64,000 bases of DNA from Methanospirillum lacunae (GTDB lineage Archaea; Halobacteriota; Methanomicrobia; Methanomicrobiales; Methanospirillaceae). A program made the translations under genes and the position numbers. Below the pieces are notes generated by a model. The model was not told the DNA's origin and ran no database searches. It worked only from the letters and a program-made list of their open reading frames with translations. Location: assembly GCF_003173355.1 (NCBI RefSeq), contig NZ_QGMY01000006.1, forward strand, positions 1 to 64,000. The letters are read 5' to 3'. Below, in pieces: positions 1 through 9,333 of this stretch (positions within the stretch are counted from its first letter, which is position 1; every line of letters starts with the position of its first letter).

Positions 1-63
1 GCATTTTGGTCGATTCAAACATCACTAAGAACTCATTTATTTTTTGTTAGTGGCAAAGTTGGG
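1..63 (-). mobile_element. End of a second copy of the IS1634-like element (cut by window edge)
   Basis: Bases 1-63 match 46330-46392 with only a few mismatches. At 46.3 kb this stretch contains the start codon of an IS1634-like transposase (minus strand, ATG at 46333) and its non-coding end. The equivalent ATG here is at position 4 on the minus strand, so the transposase body should lie just left of the window. Similarity stops sharply after GTGGCAAAGTTGGG, which probably marks the element's terminus. Confidence 0.75.
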
Positions 64-322
64 ATGAAACAGTTTAGAAAATTCAAGCCCACAAAAATCC
101 AGGGATATAACTGCTATATATTTCATTTTCATCTGAAACTGTGCCATTTACACATGATCCAAATATGTGTACTGAATCAGTATTGGCCCCAGAATTTTTG
201 AGTTCTACAGACAAGTATTGGATTATTGTGGTAACTCGGTTTTGATCATGAGTAGTCCAACGGAATTTTAAGTGGCGGAGCCTTTTCCAAATGCTACAAG
301 GAAATTTAGATTAATTATCAGG
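64..322. other. Intergenic, no gene recognised
   Basis: AT-rich sequence between the IS end and the stop of the PHP gene. I see no convincing reading frame, structured RNA or repeat here. Confidence 0.5.
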
Positions 323-1261
323 CTATTCTCTCCGCTTCTCTGAATTATCTTTTTCTTTCATTTGTACTTCCCGGTTTTTCTTACACGTTCCCGAATACCG
401 GGAGACGATATGCTTAATCCTGTGTTTATACGCAGCACTATGTGCCCCAATCAACGAACAGGTATAGGGAACAAAACTCCAGGCAATGACTCCGGCAGTT
501 GCTCCTTTTCGGATAAATGTCCCGGGTTTTCCACATACGATGTTTTTTCTCTTTCTTATGGCTGCAAGAAATTCTTCAGCAGTTTCAGCGGGTGCTCCGG
601 TCAGGACACTCCCAACATCTGACAGGATATGAGCATCTGATCCCCCGGTAAATGGAATAGGATGTCTATGTGCATACCTTATTGCCTTCTGATTCAGGCT
701 GCCGGTCATTCCCCCACAGATAACCTCGATTCCATCAATATTTTCCAGAACTCCGGGAAGCATATGTTTCTCGACACACTTGAGTATACCACGATTAATC
801 CCAAAATACCCAAACGGATGAGCTGCTATCCGGAGGCATGAATACTCTTTGGCAAGGGTGAGGCACTCAGATACGGTGAGATTGTGAGGTACTTCTGGAT
901 TTTGTCGTCTTTTTTCACGGTTCAGATCATGAAAAAAGTCTTCCAGATCACCGGCAACATCAAAATAGATCAGAATGTGAGGGCCTTCCCGGGTTTCAAG
1001 TTCAATGCCAGGGATGACAAGGAGATCATGTTGAGATCTGAATGCTTGAACCGCTCCTTTAATCTCGTTGTGATCGGTTATTGCAACTCCAATCCGATTT
1101 CTTCTGGCATATGAGAGAAGATCAGGAATCCTGATCAGCCCGTCAGAATACCGGGTATGGAGATGCATATCAACCGGTTGGTACCCGGCTTTTATGAGAG
1201 ATCTGGCATCTGGTTTTTGATAGTGAATGGATCCGGGCTCGTATGGCATTATATCCATCAA
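323..1261 (-). CDS. PHP-domain metal-dependent phosphoesterase
   Basis: A 312-residue protein with the ordered metal-binding motifs of the PHP (polymerase and histidinol phosphatase) family: HLHTRYSDG near residue 33, TDHNE near 62, PGIELET near 84, HPFGYFG near 146 and GGSDAH near 205. These His/Asp/Glu residues normally bind a tri-metal centre that hydrolyses phosphate esters. The substrate cannot be told from sequence. The last ~50 residues are basic and low in complexity and lie outside the PHP core. Two adjacent Met codons open the frame; either could be the start. The gene stands alone with no obvious operon partner. No signal peptide is visible, so it is probably cytosolic. Confidence 0.85.
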   Translation of the reverse strand: MMDIMPYEPGSIHYQKPDARSLIKAGYQPVDMHLHTRYSDGLIRIPDLLSYARRNRIGVAITDHNEIKGAVQAFRSQHDLLVIPGIELETREGPHILIYFDVAGDLEDFFHDLNREKRRQNPEVPHNLTVSECLTLAKEYSCLRIAAHPFGYFGINRGILKCVEKHMLPGVLENIDGIEVICGGMTGSLNQKAIRYAHRHPIPFTGGSDAHILSDVGSVLTGAPAETAEEFLAAIRKRKNIVCGKPGTFIRKGATAGVIAWSFVPYTCSLIGAHSAAYKHRIKHIVSRYSGTCKKNREVQMKEKDNSEKRRE

Positions 1262-1578
1262 TAATTCCCTTTATCCTGGCATTCCATATTCTTCGTTGTA
1301 GATATCTGGATATCACTGGTGATGAATCTTCTGCAAATAGTATGTATGAAGAAGATGGAATTTCCTTTCATTCCGGGAATTTTTATCTGGAATTGCTGTA
1401 TCTCCTCGAGATATAGGCCTGGATGGGTTTTCAGATCCTGTGAAATAATGAGAAAAATCCAGAGGGCGTTTTAGAGTACAGATTTTATTCAGATGGTGGA
1501 GGGGATGGAATCATGTTTCAATATTGACTAAGAATTTCTCATATATTAACTAAGGAAAGGATGGAAGAGAATAAAAGA
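1262..1578. other. Intergenic, no gene recognised
   Basis: About 320 bases upstream of the PHP gene and downstream of the next minus-strand gene. Stop codons occur in all frames and I see no clear repeat or RNA structure. It presumably contains the PHP gene promoter. Confidence 0.4.
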
Positions 1579-2208
1579 TTAGACCGGGGTTGCATGAAAC
1601 CCTAGTGTTCCTGTAGTTCCGGCCATCGCAATATCTTTGGTTCCATCAAATCCAGAGCCATTATATTGCGCTTTTACATTCAATATGATTGGATACTGTT
1701 TTCCTGCATATTTAAAGGTAGCATCGTTTGAATGGATTTCCAGTTTGCCTGTTGAAGGGGTTAATGTCCCGGTTACTGTTCCTTTAATTTTTACTGTCCA
1801 TCCCTGTTCAATGAATTTGAAATCAACTGTACCTGTAACTTTGTTATCCGCAGTGATGGTAAAGTTGATGGTTGTTCCCCCTTCAAAGGGTTTTCCATCC
1901 GAAGTGGTTATTTTTTCCATTGAACTTTCAACAAAATCCCCGGCGACATTCAAGGCTGCTTTTTGCACACCGGTAGATGCTTTGTTTTTTTCCGTTATTT
2001 CTTTGGCTTTTTGTGCGAATTTTTGCTGGTCGTCAGGTGTTACTCCAAAACTGGTAAGGAGGGAGGTATCAGAGGAAGGAACATTTCCCTGATCTTTTCC
2101 GGTCTGACCAGTAACTGCTTCTGCAAACACTGATACCACCAGGGTGCTCATCAGCATGAGAAGTATCAAGGTAAATATTTGTGTTCTGATAGTTACTGGC
2201 AGTGTCAT
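1579..2208 (-). CDS. Secreted hypothetical protein
   Basis: A 209-residue protein with an N-terminal signal peptide: basic start, hydrophobic core at about residues 10-28 and an Ala-rich cleavage region near VFAEA. The mature part has a helical, Lys/Glu/Gln-rich stretch (about residues 55-95) followed by a Thr/Gly/Lys-rich beta-type region to the C-terminus. No catalytic motif or family is recognised. It is likely exported or cell-surface. The start is preceded by a purine-rich GGAGAG ribosome-binding site, which supports this ATG. Confidence 0.6.
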   Translation of the reverse strand: MTLPVTIRTQIFTLILLMLMSTLVVSVFAEAVTGQTGKDQGNVPSSDTSLLTSFGVTPDDQQKFAQKAKEITEKNKASTGVQKAALNVAGDFVESSMEKITTSDGKPFEGGTTINFTITADNKVTGTVDFKFIEQGWTVKIKGTVTGTLTPSTGKLEIHSNDATFKYAGKQYPIILNVKAQYNGSGFDGTKDIAMAGTTGTLGFHATPV

Positions 2209-2623
2209 GATTTTCCTCTCCTTACAAGACGAGACCTACATCCCGACTTTGTATGCATCCTAATATTGGACATGAGGGTAAATACTCTTCAAATGAAGTG
2301 CTAATTTACAAAAAAAACCTAATTTATTTAAATTTAAAACACAGAATTTTAAGTCTGTAGTGCGTACAGAATTATTATATACTTTTGAAGATCTCCATAG
2401 GGATTTTTTATGATTATGAAGAGTTTTTATCGGTTCATACAAAAAAAATTCAAACCGGTTCGATTGAAAGATATTACACTTACTTTTTTGAAATACAACA
2501 TGGATTTTTTCAATTTTCTCGAGTAAAGCTTCAGGGAGGAACGGGGGGGTATTTAGTTTTAAGTTGGGAAACAATTGAACATAAAGAATTTATACAAATT
2601 CGTATAATATTCTGTGTTACATT

Positions 2624-2965
2624 ATGTCTAACAAATTTGAGGATAACAAAGAACACTTCTCTGCAAGAATATCAGCATACTTAGTTCAAAAGATTAAAGA
2701 AAAAGCAAAAAATGAAGGCCGTTCGGTTACATCAGTAGTCGAAGAGGCCTTTTTACAATTTTTCAAAGATGAATTGCCCGGATTATGTAAATCCTGCAAA
2801 TTTATGAATGAACCACCAGACAGGTTTTGTAACCGATGTGGTAAGCCACTCGTAGAAGAAGCCTGGGAAGATTACTTTAAAAATTTCGAGGAGTTCTGGA
2901 AAAAAGATGAATATATGGAAAAACTAAAACAGATGATCAGTGATAATCAACATCCGGGAAACTAA
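2624..2965 (+). CDS. Ribbon-helix-helix protein with C-terminal zinc ribbon
   Basis: A 113-residue protein. Residues about 10-48 read as a ribbon-helix-helix DNA-binding fold (a beta strand ending in FSARIS, then two helices with the GRSVTSVVEEA turn typical of MetJ/Arc/CopG proteins). Residues about 55-76 form a zinc knuckle, CKSC followed by CNRC, joined to an acidic, aromatic, lysine-rich tail that looks helical. Such proteins normally act as small transcription regulators; the zinc ribbon may fix dimers or mediate protein contacts (inference). It is monocistronic, in an AT-rich region, with no visible target operon. The upstream region has a TATA-like element before position 2600. Confidence 0.7.
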   Translation: MSNKFEDNKEHFSARISAYLVQKIKEKAKNEGRSVTSVVEEAFLQFFKDELPGLCKSCKFMNEPPDRFCNRCGKPLVEEAWEDYFKNFEEFWKKDEYMEKLKQMISDNQHPGN

Positions 2966-3291
2966 TTTTAAAAAAAATCGCATTTTTCTATTGAGAGGAA
3001 AATTAGATCAGTTCTATTCCAGGGATTACAATTACTTATAACCGCAATTATGGCCCCTCACAACCAAAAAAATTATATCAAAAATTCCAGGGTAATATTT
3101 CGAAAATAAAGTAATAAGAGGTACTGTTACGGTAGTTCTATAATAACTAATCCATAAAAGTAAAATGTTATAAAAAGGTTTTTTCAAGGAAATGAGTAAC
3201 AATAACCTCTTTGGGATTCATAATTTAAATTATGGGATTTCTATCTCTGAACTAATGCTGCCATACTCAATATTCACACGATTATTTGAGT
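2966..3291. other. AT-rich intergenic, nothing recognised
   Basis: A convergent intergenic region of about 325 bases, very AT-rich, with several short A and T runs that could serve as archaeal terminators. No coding signal seen. Confidence 0.4.
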
Positions 3292-4026
3292 TTATTTGGA
3301 TGTTTCCAGACTTTTTAAAAATACCATGACATGATCAGTAATCTGTTCAGGATCTGTTCTTGCAATCATATGATCCCCATCAAGAAGAATTAATTGAGAA
3401 CGCCATATCTTTTCATGCAATTCCTGAGCCATTGAGACCGGAGTTGACCGATCAGATGTTGTATTGATGATACGAGTAGGAACATGAATTGATGACAACA
3501 GTTGAACTCCGTTAAAAGTAACCAGTGCCTTAAACAGTCTTTTAAATGACGGTATAGTCGGAGGATAAAGCAATGCTTTTTCCATAAAGCCAGGCATTAT
3601 CATCGTGTTATATAATCGGTCATATACTTCCTGTGCTTCAGGTTCGTCAGATCCAGGTGAACGGGCAGCGGCTACATGAAGAATAAGACTTTTTACCTTA
3701 TTTGGATACCTACTGGCAAGTGACAGGGCAATCCGAGAACCGGTGGATATTCCCAGGATATGAGCAGACCTGATATTTAAGGAATCCATGAGCGATGCTG
3801 TATCATCTGCCATCATTTCAATTGAATATTCACGATCAGGTTTATCTGATCGCCCCGAACCCCTGGTATCAAAATTAATAATCTGGTACAGCCCATGGGC
3901 CTTTTGCTTGAGTGATTCTATAAATGGGAGGATTTCACCTCCAATTCCCCAGATAACAAGAATTGGAATCCCTGTTCCATACACTTCATAATACAGTGAG
4001 ATACCATTGCAGTCAATTTTGGGCAT
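3292..4026 (-). CDS. Alpha/beta hydrolase
   Basis: A 244-residue alpha/beta-hydrolase fold protein. The oxyanion region WGIGGE lies near residue 25. The nucleophile elbow GISTGS near residue 91 supplies the Ser. The DRSTP segment near 190 is a candidate acid, and the GDHMIA segment near 214 supplies the catalytic His. Substrate unknown; relatives include lipases, esterases and 3-oxoadipate enol-lactonase-like enzymes. I chose the ATG giving MPKIDCNG because family members begin just before the first beta strand; an in-frame TTG 12 bases upstream is possible. The next upstream gene is a small Cys-rich protein, 20 bases away on the same strand. Confidence 0.8.
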   Translation of the reverse strand: MPKIDCNGISLYYEVYGTGIPILVIWGIGGEILPFIESLKQKAHGLYQIINFDTRGSGRSDKPDREYSIEMMADDTASLMDSLNIRSAHILGISTGSRIALSLASRYPNKVKSLILHVAAARSPGSDEPEAQEVYDRLYNTMIMPGFMEKALLYPPTIPSFKRLFKALVTFNGVQLLSSIHVPTRIINTTSDRSTPVSMAQELHEKIWRSQLILLDGDHMIARTDPEQITDHVMVFLKSLETSK

Positions 4027-4046
4027 GTGAGACAACAATCCTACAT

Positions 4047-4256
4047 TTACAATTTAAGGAATTTTTTATCAAATTGAAAGAGAATACACCCTCTTTCATC
4101 CCAGTGATTACACACATTACAATTCTTGTGATCCAGAAGGCATTTTCTGCCAGCACTTTCAAACGGGCATCCTTCACGTTTTTTGCAGACAACACAACAT
4201 GTTCCTGTAGGTCTGTTTGCAAGATAATCAGGATTAAGATATGAATCAGTGTTCAT
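4047..4256 (-). CDS. Small Cys-rich protein
   Basis: A 69-residue protein with nine Cys in the central part (TCCVVCKK, GCPF, KCLL, NCNVCNHW, RGC). The pattern suggests one or two structural zinc sites or an Fe-S site. Its start overlaps the stop of the upstream methyltransferase gene by one base, which suggests translational coupling. Family not recognised. It may accompany the two methyltransferases upstream as a short accessory protein, or be a chance frame; the dense Cys pairs argue for a real gene. Confidence 0.5.
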   Translation of the reverse strand: MNTDSYLNPDYLANRPTGTCCVVCKKREGCPFESAGRKCLLDHKNCNVCNHWDERGCILFQFDKKFLKL

Positions 4257-5134
4257 CAGATAGTCACTTCCATGAATGAAAGAAAGTCACAAACACATCG
4301 ATTCGCATTTTTCCCAGTAAATAGGAGTTTTTTATACTCTTCACTACTGACAATTCTGATTTCAGAAAAATTCCACTGACTCAAAAAAACTCTCTCATCA
4401 TTATCAGGAATACCAAATTTCAGTGGTTCACCATTCATCTGAGTAAATTTTACAATATTTTTAGCATACTCATTTTTTTCTCCACTAACCACAGATTCTG
4501 GATAATAATCAAAAAGGATCTTACTTCCAACCGGACATCTCTGTGAGAAATATGAAAATATCCTGTGAATGGAGTCTGATGAAAGATACATAATCAGGCC
4601 TTCCATAATTACAAGGGTTTTCTTTAATTCGCTGAAGCATGTAGATGATATTGCGAGATCTAAATCTCCAGTTTCAAGATTTAACGGGATATAGGTTACA
4701 TTACCGGGCAATTTTCCAAGAATTCGTGTTATTATCTCTTTTTTGAACGACTGAGTGTCTGGGTGGTCTACTTCAAAAACCTTAAAATTGTTGTCTATTT
4801 CAGGAATCCGATACGGACGGGTGTCATAACCGGCTCCGAGAATTATCAGTTGAGTAATATCGTGCGAAATGCACTCTTTAAGAACTAGATCAAAATATGA
4901 GACCCTGGCACGAATTGAGTTTCCCAGACCCGGAAATTGGTTTTCCATCTCCTGAACTTTCTGTTCTGCTTCACGTGGATGTTCTGCTGCAAACTTCAGG
5001 ATCTCCGGGTTAATAAAATGAACAGCATATGGATCTGAGAATATTCTCACATCTTCAGGAAGCATTGTTTCAGCCAGACGATGCATCGCCATACCCTCAG
5101 CCATTCTGCTAGGTCTTTTCTTCATGTTTACCAC
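4256..5134 (-). CDS. SAM-dependent methyltransferase, leucine carboxyl methyltransferase-like (Ppm1/TIGR00027 type)
   Basis: A 292-residue class I methyltransferase. It shows the N-terminal helix typical of this family with RIFSDPYAV, the SIRARVSYFD segment, the SAM-binding loop IILGAGYDTRPYR near residue 97, the acidic strand end FEVDHPDTQ near 120, and the MEGLIMYL motif near 178. The last is characteristic of leucine carboxyl methyltransferase-like enzymes, many of which act on small molecules or polyketide-type substrates in prokaryotes. The start is ambiguous between GTG at 5134 (7-base overlap with the upstream gene) and ATG at 5125. It lies directly downstream of a membrane methyltransferase and upstream of a Cys-rich protein, probably as one operon. 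Confidence 0.8.
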   Translation of the reverse strand: MVNMKKRPSRMAEGMAMHRLAETMLPEDVRIFSDPYAVHFINPEILKFAAEHPREAEQKVQEMENQFPGLGNSIRARVSYFDLVLKECISHDITQLIILGAGYDTRPYRIPEIDNNFKVFEVDHPDTQSFKKEIITRILGKLPGNVTYIPLNLETGDLDLAISSTCFSELKKTLVIMEGLIMYLSSDSIHRIFSYFSQRCPVGSKILFDYYPESVVSGEKNEYAKNIVKFTQMNGEPLKFGIPDNDERVFLSQWNFSEIRIVSSEEYKKLLFTGKNANRCVCDFLSFMEVTI

Positions 5135-5832
5135 ATTTCCGGAATGAGACGATACCGGACATTTTTTGCATACTCTTTGTAGCCGGTCAATTCTCTCTGT
5201 AAGGTTTCATCCTCCAGGTATGTTCTAATGACAAACGCTACAACTACAACCGCTGCCGGAACGAGGGCCCAGACAGAACCCAGCATAAAACATTGGAAAA
5301 TTGTGTAGGAACATACTCCAAGATAACCAGGATGACGAAGAAATCGATAAGGGCCATGAGAAATTACCAGATGACCACGTTCAGACTGAATTCGTACTGT
5401 CGTTGAAAAATAATTATTAGATAGGATACCCCATGTAAAGAGAACATTGCCAAAAATAACCATTAATGTAGAAAAAACCTGGATTGTTATCGGAATATTG
5501 CCAGACCAACCAAACCTGTGATCAAGACCCGCGATAATCCAGACAATTACTCCAAACAGGAATATAAGTATCAAAAGATAATGATCCCATTTTTTTGAAT
5601 TGGTATGCTTTTTTATTCGTTCATTTGAGAGGTCTGAATTGATATATATCGAGATGAATGAGTTGGTTATTAGGAAAATCAGAATATATAGCCAGCCCAT
5701 TGCCCAATAAACCGTTCCAGCGGATAAAAACAACAGGATTCCATTTGGAAGATTAAAAAAAAGTAGTATCTTTATTATTGAGAAAATACTTTTTGTATTC
5801 GCATTTCTCTTGTTATCCAGGAAATCAGTCAT
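5128..5832 (-). CDS. Isoprenylcysteine carboxyl methyltransferase-like membrane protein
   Basis: A 234-residue integral membrane protein with about five hydrophobic segments. The C-terminal half carries the signature of the ICMT/PEMT methyltransferase family: GPYRFLRHPGYLG near residue 163, then a hydrophobic pair and the acidic, basic ending YLEDETLQ with GYKEYAKNVRYRLIP. In this family the His and Arg of the RHP box and the EE/ED region bind SAM. The substrate in archaea is unknown; lipids or prenylated compounds are plausible. A homologous but clearly different gene occurs at 52577-53161, with a broken copy at 49977-50558. Confidence 0.8.
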   Translation of the reverse strand: MTDFLDNKRNANTKSIFSIIKILLFFNLPNGILLFLSAGTVYWAMGWLYILIFLITNSFISIYINSDLSNERIKKHTNSKKWDHYLLILIFLFGVIVWIIAGLDHRFGWSGNIPITIQVFSTLMVIFGNVLFTWGILSNNYFSTTVRIQSERGHLVISHGPYRFLRHPGYLGVCSYTIFQCFMLGSVWALVPAAVVVVAFVIRTYLEDETLQRELTGYKEYAKNVRYRLIPEMW

Positions 5833-6618
5833 ATCTGATACCTCCAGATGATGATGGGAGAGGTAGTTTCAGAATGAGTTTACCATATTGCCAGTTGAGA
5901 TACTGGAGCAATGCACAAAGATCAGGATTTAACCGGTTAGGAATAACAATCTTAATTATATTCCAATTCTCTCTTCTCTTTATACCAGACTTTAATGTGA
6001 TTTTTCTCAAAATATTTGAATTATCATTCCCTTTTGATTGCAAAACACCGTGATGGATTAAGTATCCGAGATTCCTGGTTGTTCTTTTCATAATCAGGAT
6101 TAAACATAAATTAATTCTCCTGAAAATTGTAAATTTCTTAATTCTTTTAATGCAATCAGTGTTTTTTATCCATTTGATCCTATCAGTTAACATTCTTGAT
6201 CGTATGTTTTCTGATGCTATAAATGTATTCATACGTTATGTTCAAGAAAAACCATAATTAATAATTACTACTACAAAAAACTTCAGAAAAATTAGCGTTT
6301 CAATTAATTACAATTTTAATCTCGAATAAATCCTATAAATCATAAAAAATATCATAACGGTAAATATTTGGGATTTTGATGGATGCAAATTGATAATTTA
6401 TAAGAATTCAATACTATAATTAATTATTTATATTAAAAATGGAGTCATATTTTTAAAAAAACACCTTAGTTTGGGAAACGATGGCTGAAATTATTCCCAA
6501 CACTTTAAAGTGTCATATAAATATATGCGTTACAAAGACACCGGGTTCACAGTTGTCATCTCTACATGGTATGCCATAAACAGTATAACATTAATGCTAA
6601 AAATAGAAGTGGAACCTT
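5833..6618. other. AT-rich intergenic region
   Basis: Nearly 800 bases upstream of the membrane methyltransferase and downstream of the TetR gene. A 135-codon frame on the minus strand (5825-6232) is very rich in Ile, Asn, Arg and Lys and matches nothing I recognise; I treat it as chance. The remainder is AT-rich with A/T runs. Confidence 0.35.
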
Positions 6619-7245
6619 TTATTTCGTCTTTGACTGGGTTTTTGGAACTTTTGAGTCCACTTGGTTTTTTGTAAACATGTGAGATTCAAAGCCATCCCAA
6701 ATCTTATCCGTTTTGTCCTGGGACAACCATAATGTGGATAACAGGTGTATTCCAAGATACTGACTTACTACTAAAAACGCAAAGGTTTCCGGATCAATAT
6801 CATCATCCAATTGATGATTTTTTTGTTCAATCTCAATAATCTCTTTTATTGTTTGTACAAAATCCATAAGGAATTTGGAGAGTGAATTCTTCTCTATGGT
6901 ACTTCGTTGAGCTAACGCAACCATCTCAAAAAAAACTCTCCGTAATTTATAGTCGTTTGAAGAGAATTTATTAAAGAGAATCTGCAAAAATTTGTTTATT
7001 GACTGATTATAATATTTCTTGTAATGAACTCGCTTAAAATCTTCTTCAATATACGTATAGACTTCTTTTACAAGGGCATCCTTATTTGGAAAGTACCAAT
7101 ATACTGCTCCTTTACTCACTCCAAGTCGGGTAGCAATCTCATCAATGGTAGTTAAGGCAAATCCCCGTTCTGCAATAACATCAATAGCTGCCTGAATAAT
7201 CTTCCTTTTTGCATCATCTTTATAGCCAGGAATAACTTTAGGCAT
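6619..7245 (-). CDS. TetR/AcrR-family transcriptional regulator
   Basis: A 208-residue regulator. Residues about 10-60 form the TetR helix-turn-helix: IIQAAIDVIAERGF, then TTIDEIATRLGVSKGAVYWYF, a very clear family signature. The remaining all-helical part is the ligand and dimerisation domain. The C-terminus ends in a basic, polar tail. TetR proteins usually repress a neighbouring or own gene until a ligand binds. No adjacent divergent efflux gene is present, so its target is unknown and it may act in trans or on itself. Confidence 0.9.
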   Translation of the reverse strand: MPKVIPGYKDDAKRKIIQAAIDVIAERGFALTTIDEIATRLGVSKGAVYWYFPNKDALVKEVYTYIEEDFKRVHYKKYYNQSINKFLQILFNKFSSNDYKLRRVFFEMVALAQRSTIEKNSLSKFLMDFVQTIKEIIEIEQKNHQLDDDIDPETFAFLVVSQYLGIHLLSTLWLSQDKTDKIWDGFESHMFTKNQVDSKVPKTQSKTK

Positions 7246-7690
7246 TCATTAAAAGGTATGGCTATAAAAACTTATAATAGAAGCAGTTAAGTTTTCGACG
7301 TAAAACGGAGAATAGGAGATGATAATAATGCTAATACGGTCAACACCACTTTTCGAAATTTTTTTATGCTAAAAACCTTGACCACTGTAATGATTCAATA
7401 ATACTGTTTTTTTAGATGGGTAAAGATCCAATTTCTGTTCTTTCAAAAAGGAACCAAAATATACCAATAATAATCCAAACCGTTGGCCTGTGTCAGTAAG
7501 TTATACACTCAATCTGTATACAGATCTCATTACACTATAATGGACCAATTAAATGTCAGAAATTATGATATCCAGGAGTTTCTGAATAATTATAACATAC
7601 TCCATATATCCAGGAGTAATCAAACCCAACGGCAAGACCATTACTTTAACGTATCATATCTTTGGTATCACCTCAATATAGCCTATGATT
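7246..7690. other. AT-rich intergenic region
   Basis: About 445 bases between two minus-strand genes. A 74-codon plus-strand frame here (7483-7707) lacks any family features and is probably chance. The part next to the TetR start should hold its promoter and possible autoregulatory operator; no clear palindrome was found. Confidence 0.35.
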
Positions 7691-8032
7691 TCATGTATTC
7701 CCGGTGAGGTTTAAATTCACAAACGGACCTTGAGACAAGATTACATCTTTAAATTCATACCCGGACGTTTCTTTTTTATCCGTACTATTAAAGATGGCAG
7801 TCGTCAGGTTTTCATCTCCAATATGTAATATGTGAAATCCATCACCTTTCTCAACATACACGCTTATCGGCATATTGATGTAGATGTTTACCGTGGTATT
7901 ATTTGAAAGACCCATTGAAGAGTTAATCAGATAACTCAAATTATTGTTCAGATCTATAGGTTGTTCGCCTGATACTACCCCGGCTCCCATAGATATCACA
8001 AACAGCCAGCATAAAAGGAAGATTCTTTCCAT
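7691..8032 (-). CDS. Small secreted hypothetical protein
   Basis: A 113-residue protein with a classical signal peptide (MERIFLLCWLFVISMGAG, cleavage near VVSGEQ). The mature ~90 residues are Asn/Thr-rich with several N-x-S/T sequons, as expected for an exported, possibly N-glycosylated archaeal surface protein. It is predicted to be mostly beta strand. No family recognised. It appears monocistronic. Confidence 0.55.
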   Translation of the reverse strand: MERIFLLCWLFVISMGAGVVSGEQPIDLNNNLSYLINSSMGLSNNTTVNIYINMPISVYVEKGDGFHILHIGDENLTTAIFNSTDKKETSGYEFKDVILSQGPFVNLNLTGNT

Positions 8033-8489
8033 CTTGGTAAATGGGATTGATCGATATTTGTAAGTATTGATAAAATCCGGACAATGTCTTAATCATTCTT
8101 TCATTCCGTCATGTAATATCAGAACAAACCGAACCGAAGAATTTATTTCGGAAGGACGAAAATCCTTTTTTTATATAATAATTATAAATAACAGATTCTT
8201 ATCCTGCACTATAGAAGACACTCTTAGAGGGGCAAAAATAATGTTTCAAGAGATATATCCCCATCATTCAGTGACTCATCCTCATACTGTCCTTAAAAAA
8301 GGACTGCTTTTATAATTGAACCTGAAATGTAGATGTCAGAGATTATTCGATTAGTCTTTCTTTATGCTATTTACTATTAGTAATATAATTACCAATAGTA
8401 TTATACATACTTGCAGTAATATAGATTTAGCGATCACCATGAACCACACAGATCATCAGGCACCGGGTTCTTCCAGGATTTCCGGAACT
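8033..8489. other. Intergenic region upstream of the flavodoxin gene
   Basis: Contains scattered short frames only. The sequence around 8364-8400 is highly AT-rich and repetitive (ATTAGTAATATAATTACC, then TAATATAG), resembling a promoter region. Upstream in-frame starts for the next gene at 8364 and 8439 fall here but encode residues not typical of the family. Confidence 0.35.
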
Positions 8490-9224
8490 ATGAACCAATT
8501 AAAGGTTGTTGCCATCAACGCAAGTCCGCACAAAGATAATGGGAATACTGCATTGATTCTCGGTCCCTTCCTTGAAGGGATGAAGGAAGCAGGAGCTGAA
8601 GTCCAGATTTTTTATACCAACAATCTCAAGGTCAACCCATGTCGGGGTGACGTTATCTGTTTCTGCCGGAAATCCGGACGATGCATACAATCGGATGATA
8701 TGGACTGGCTGGTTCCAAAAGCCCGGGATGCTGATGTACTTGTTTTTGCCTCACCAATTTATACCGACGGTGTCACCGGTCCTATGAAGATGGTCATCGA
8801 CCGGCTCGTCCCCCTCATCACTATGCCAATCGAGGTCCATGAGGGTCATTGCCGGCATGTTCCCCGTGATGAAAAGGTCCGCAAAATAGTCTTTGCCTCC
8901 AATTGTGGTTTGTGGGAGAAGGACAACTTCGATCCAGCCATCGCCCATATGAAAGCAATTGCCAGAAACATAAATGCAGAATTTGTTGGGGCCTTGATCC
9001 GTCCTCATGGAATGTTAATGAACCAGGCCATGGAGTTGGGTCTCGCTGTTGACGAAATATTAAGTGCTGCCCGGCAGGCAGGTCATGAACTAGCCATTAC
9101 CGGAACTATTGCAGATTCAACCCTCGATGCGATCAGCCGCGATCTGCTTCCCCGTGATCAGTACATGATACATGTGAATCATGTTTGCGCCGGGTTATGC
9201 GAACGGTTAGGAAATGAGAACTGA
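8490..9224 (+). CDS. Flavodoxin-like / NADPH-dependent FMN reductase family protein
   Basis: A 244-residue protein if started at the ATG giving MNQLKVVAINASPHKDNGNT. That N-terminus is the flavodoxin phosphate-binding loop (SPHKDNGNT), which fixes the start better than the two upstream in-frame ATGs. ADVLVFASPIYTDGVTGPMK near residue 80 is the second FMN-contact strand of the iron-sulfur flavoprotein/NADPH-dependent FMN reductase group. Cys residues near 49 and 56 (PCRGDVICFC, then GRC) match the compact Fe-S cluster spacing of methanogen iron-sulfur flavoproteins, so an Isf-like protein is likely. It is followed by a TetR regulator on the same strand, which may control it. Confidence 0.8.
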   Translation: MNQLKVVAINASPHKDNGNTALILGPFLEGMKEAGAEVQIFYTNNLKVNPCRGDVICFCRKSGRCIQSDDMDWLVPKARDADVLVFASPIYTDGVTGPMKMVIDRLVPLITMPIEVHEGHCRHVPRDEKVRKIVFASNCGLWEKDNFDPAIAHMKAIARNINAEFVGALIRPHGMLMNQAMELGLAVDEILSAARQAGHELAITGTIADSTLDAISRDLLPRDQYMIHVNHVCAGLCERLGNEN

Positions 9225-9297
9225 ACCGAATTTATAGAGAGAATTAAGGGTTCCAGATCTGTATGGTCGGATGGTTATTATTAACTGATTAAAACAG

Positions 9298-9307
9298 ACT
9301 GATCAGT
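9298..9307. promoter_or_regulatory. Possible operator palindrome upstream of TetR gene
   Basis: ACTGATCAGT is a perfect 10-base palindrome 27 bases before the TetR start at 9334. Its position fits autoregulation by the TetR protein it precedes. A short palindrome can arise by chance, so this is tentative. Confidence 0.3.
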
Positions 9308-9333
9308 GTGAATCGGTCAATTTAGAGGTGTAG

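Noticed and set aside
2260-2574. 104-codon minus-strand frame
   Set aside because: Composition follows AT-rich DNA (Lys, Phe, Asn) with no family feature, it overlaps an opposing frame and the RHH promoter region.
5825-6232. 135-codon minus-strand frame upstream of the membrane methyltransferase
   Set aside because: Long but Ile/Arg/Asn-rich, no recognised motifs, and a competing frame exists on the other strand. Cannot support it as a gene.
7483-7707. 74-codon plus-strand frame
   Set aside because: No recognisable features and overlaps the end of a better-supported minus-strand gene.
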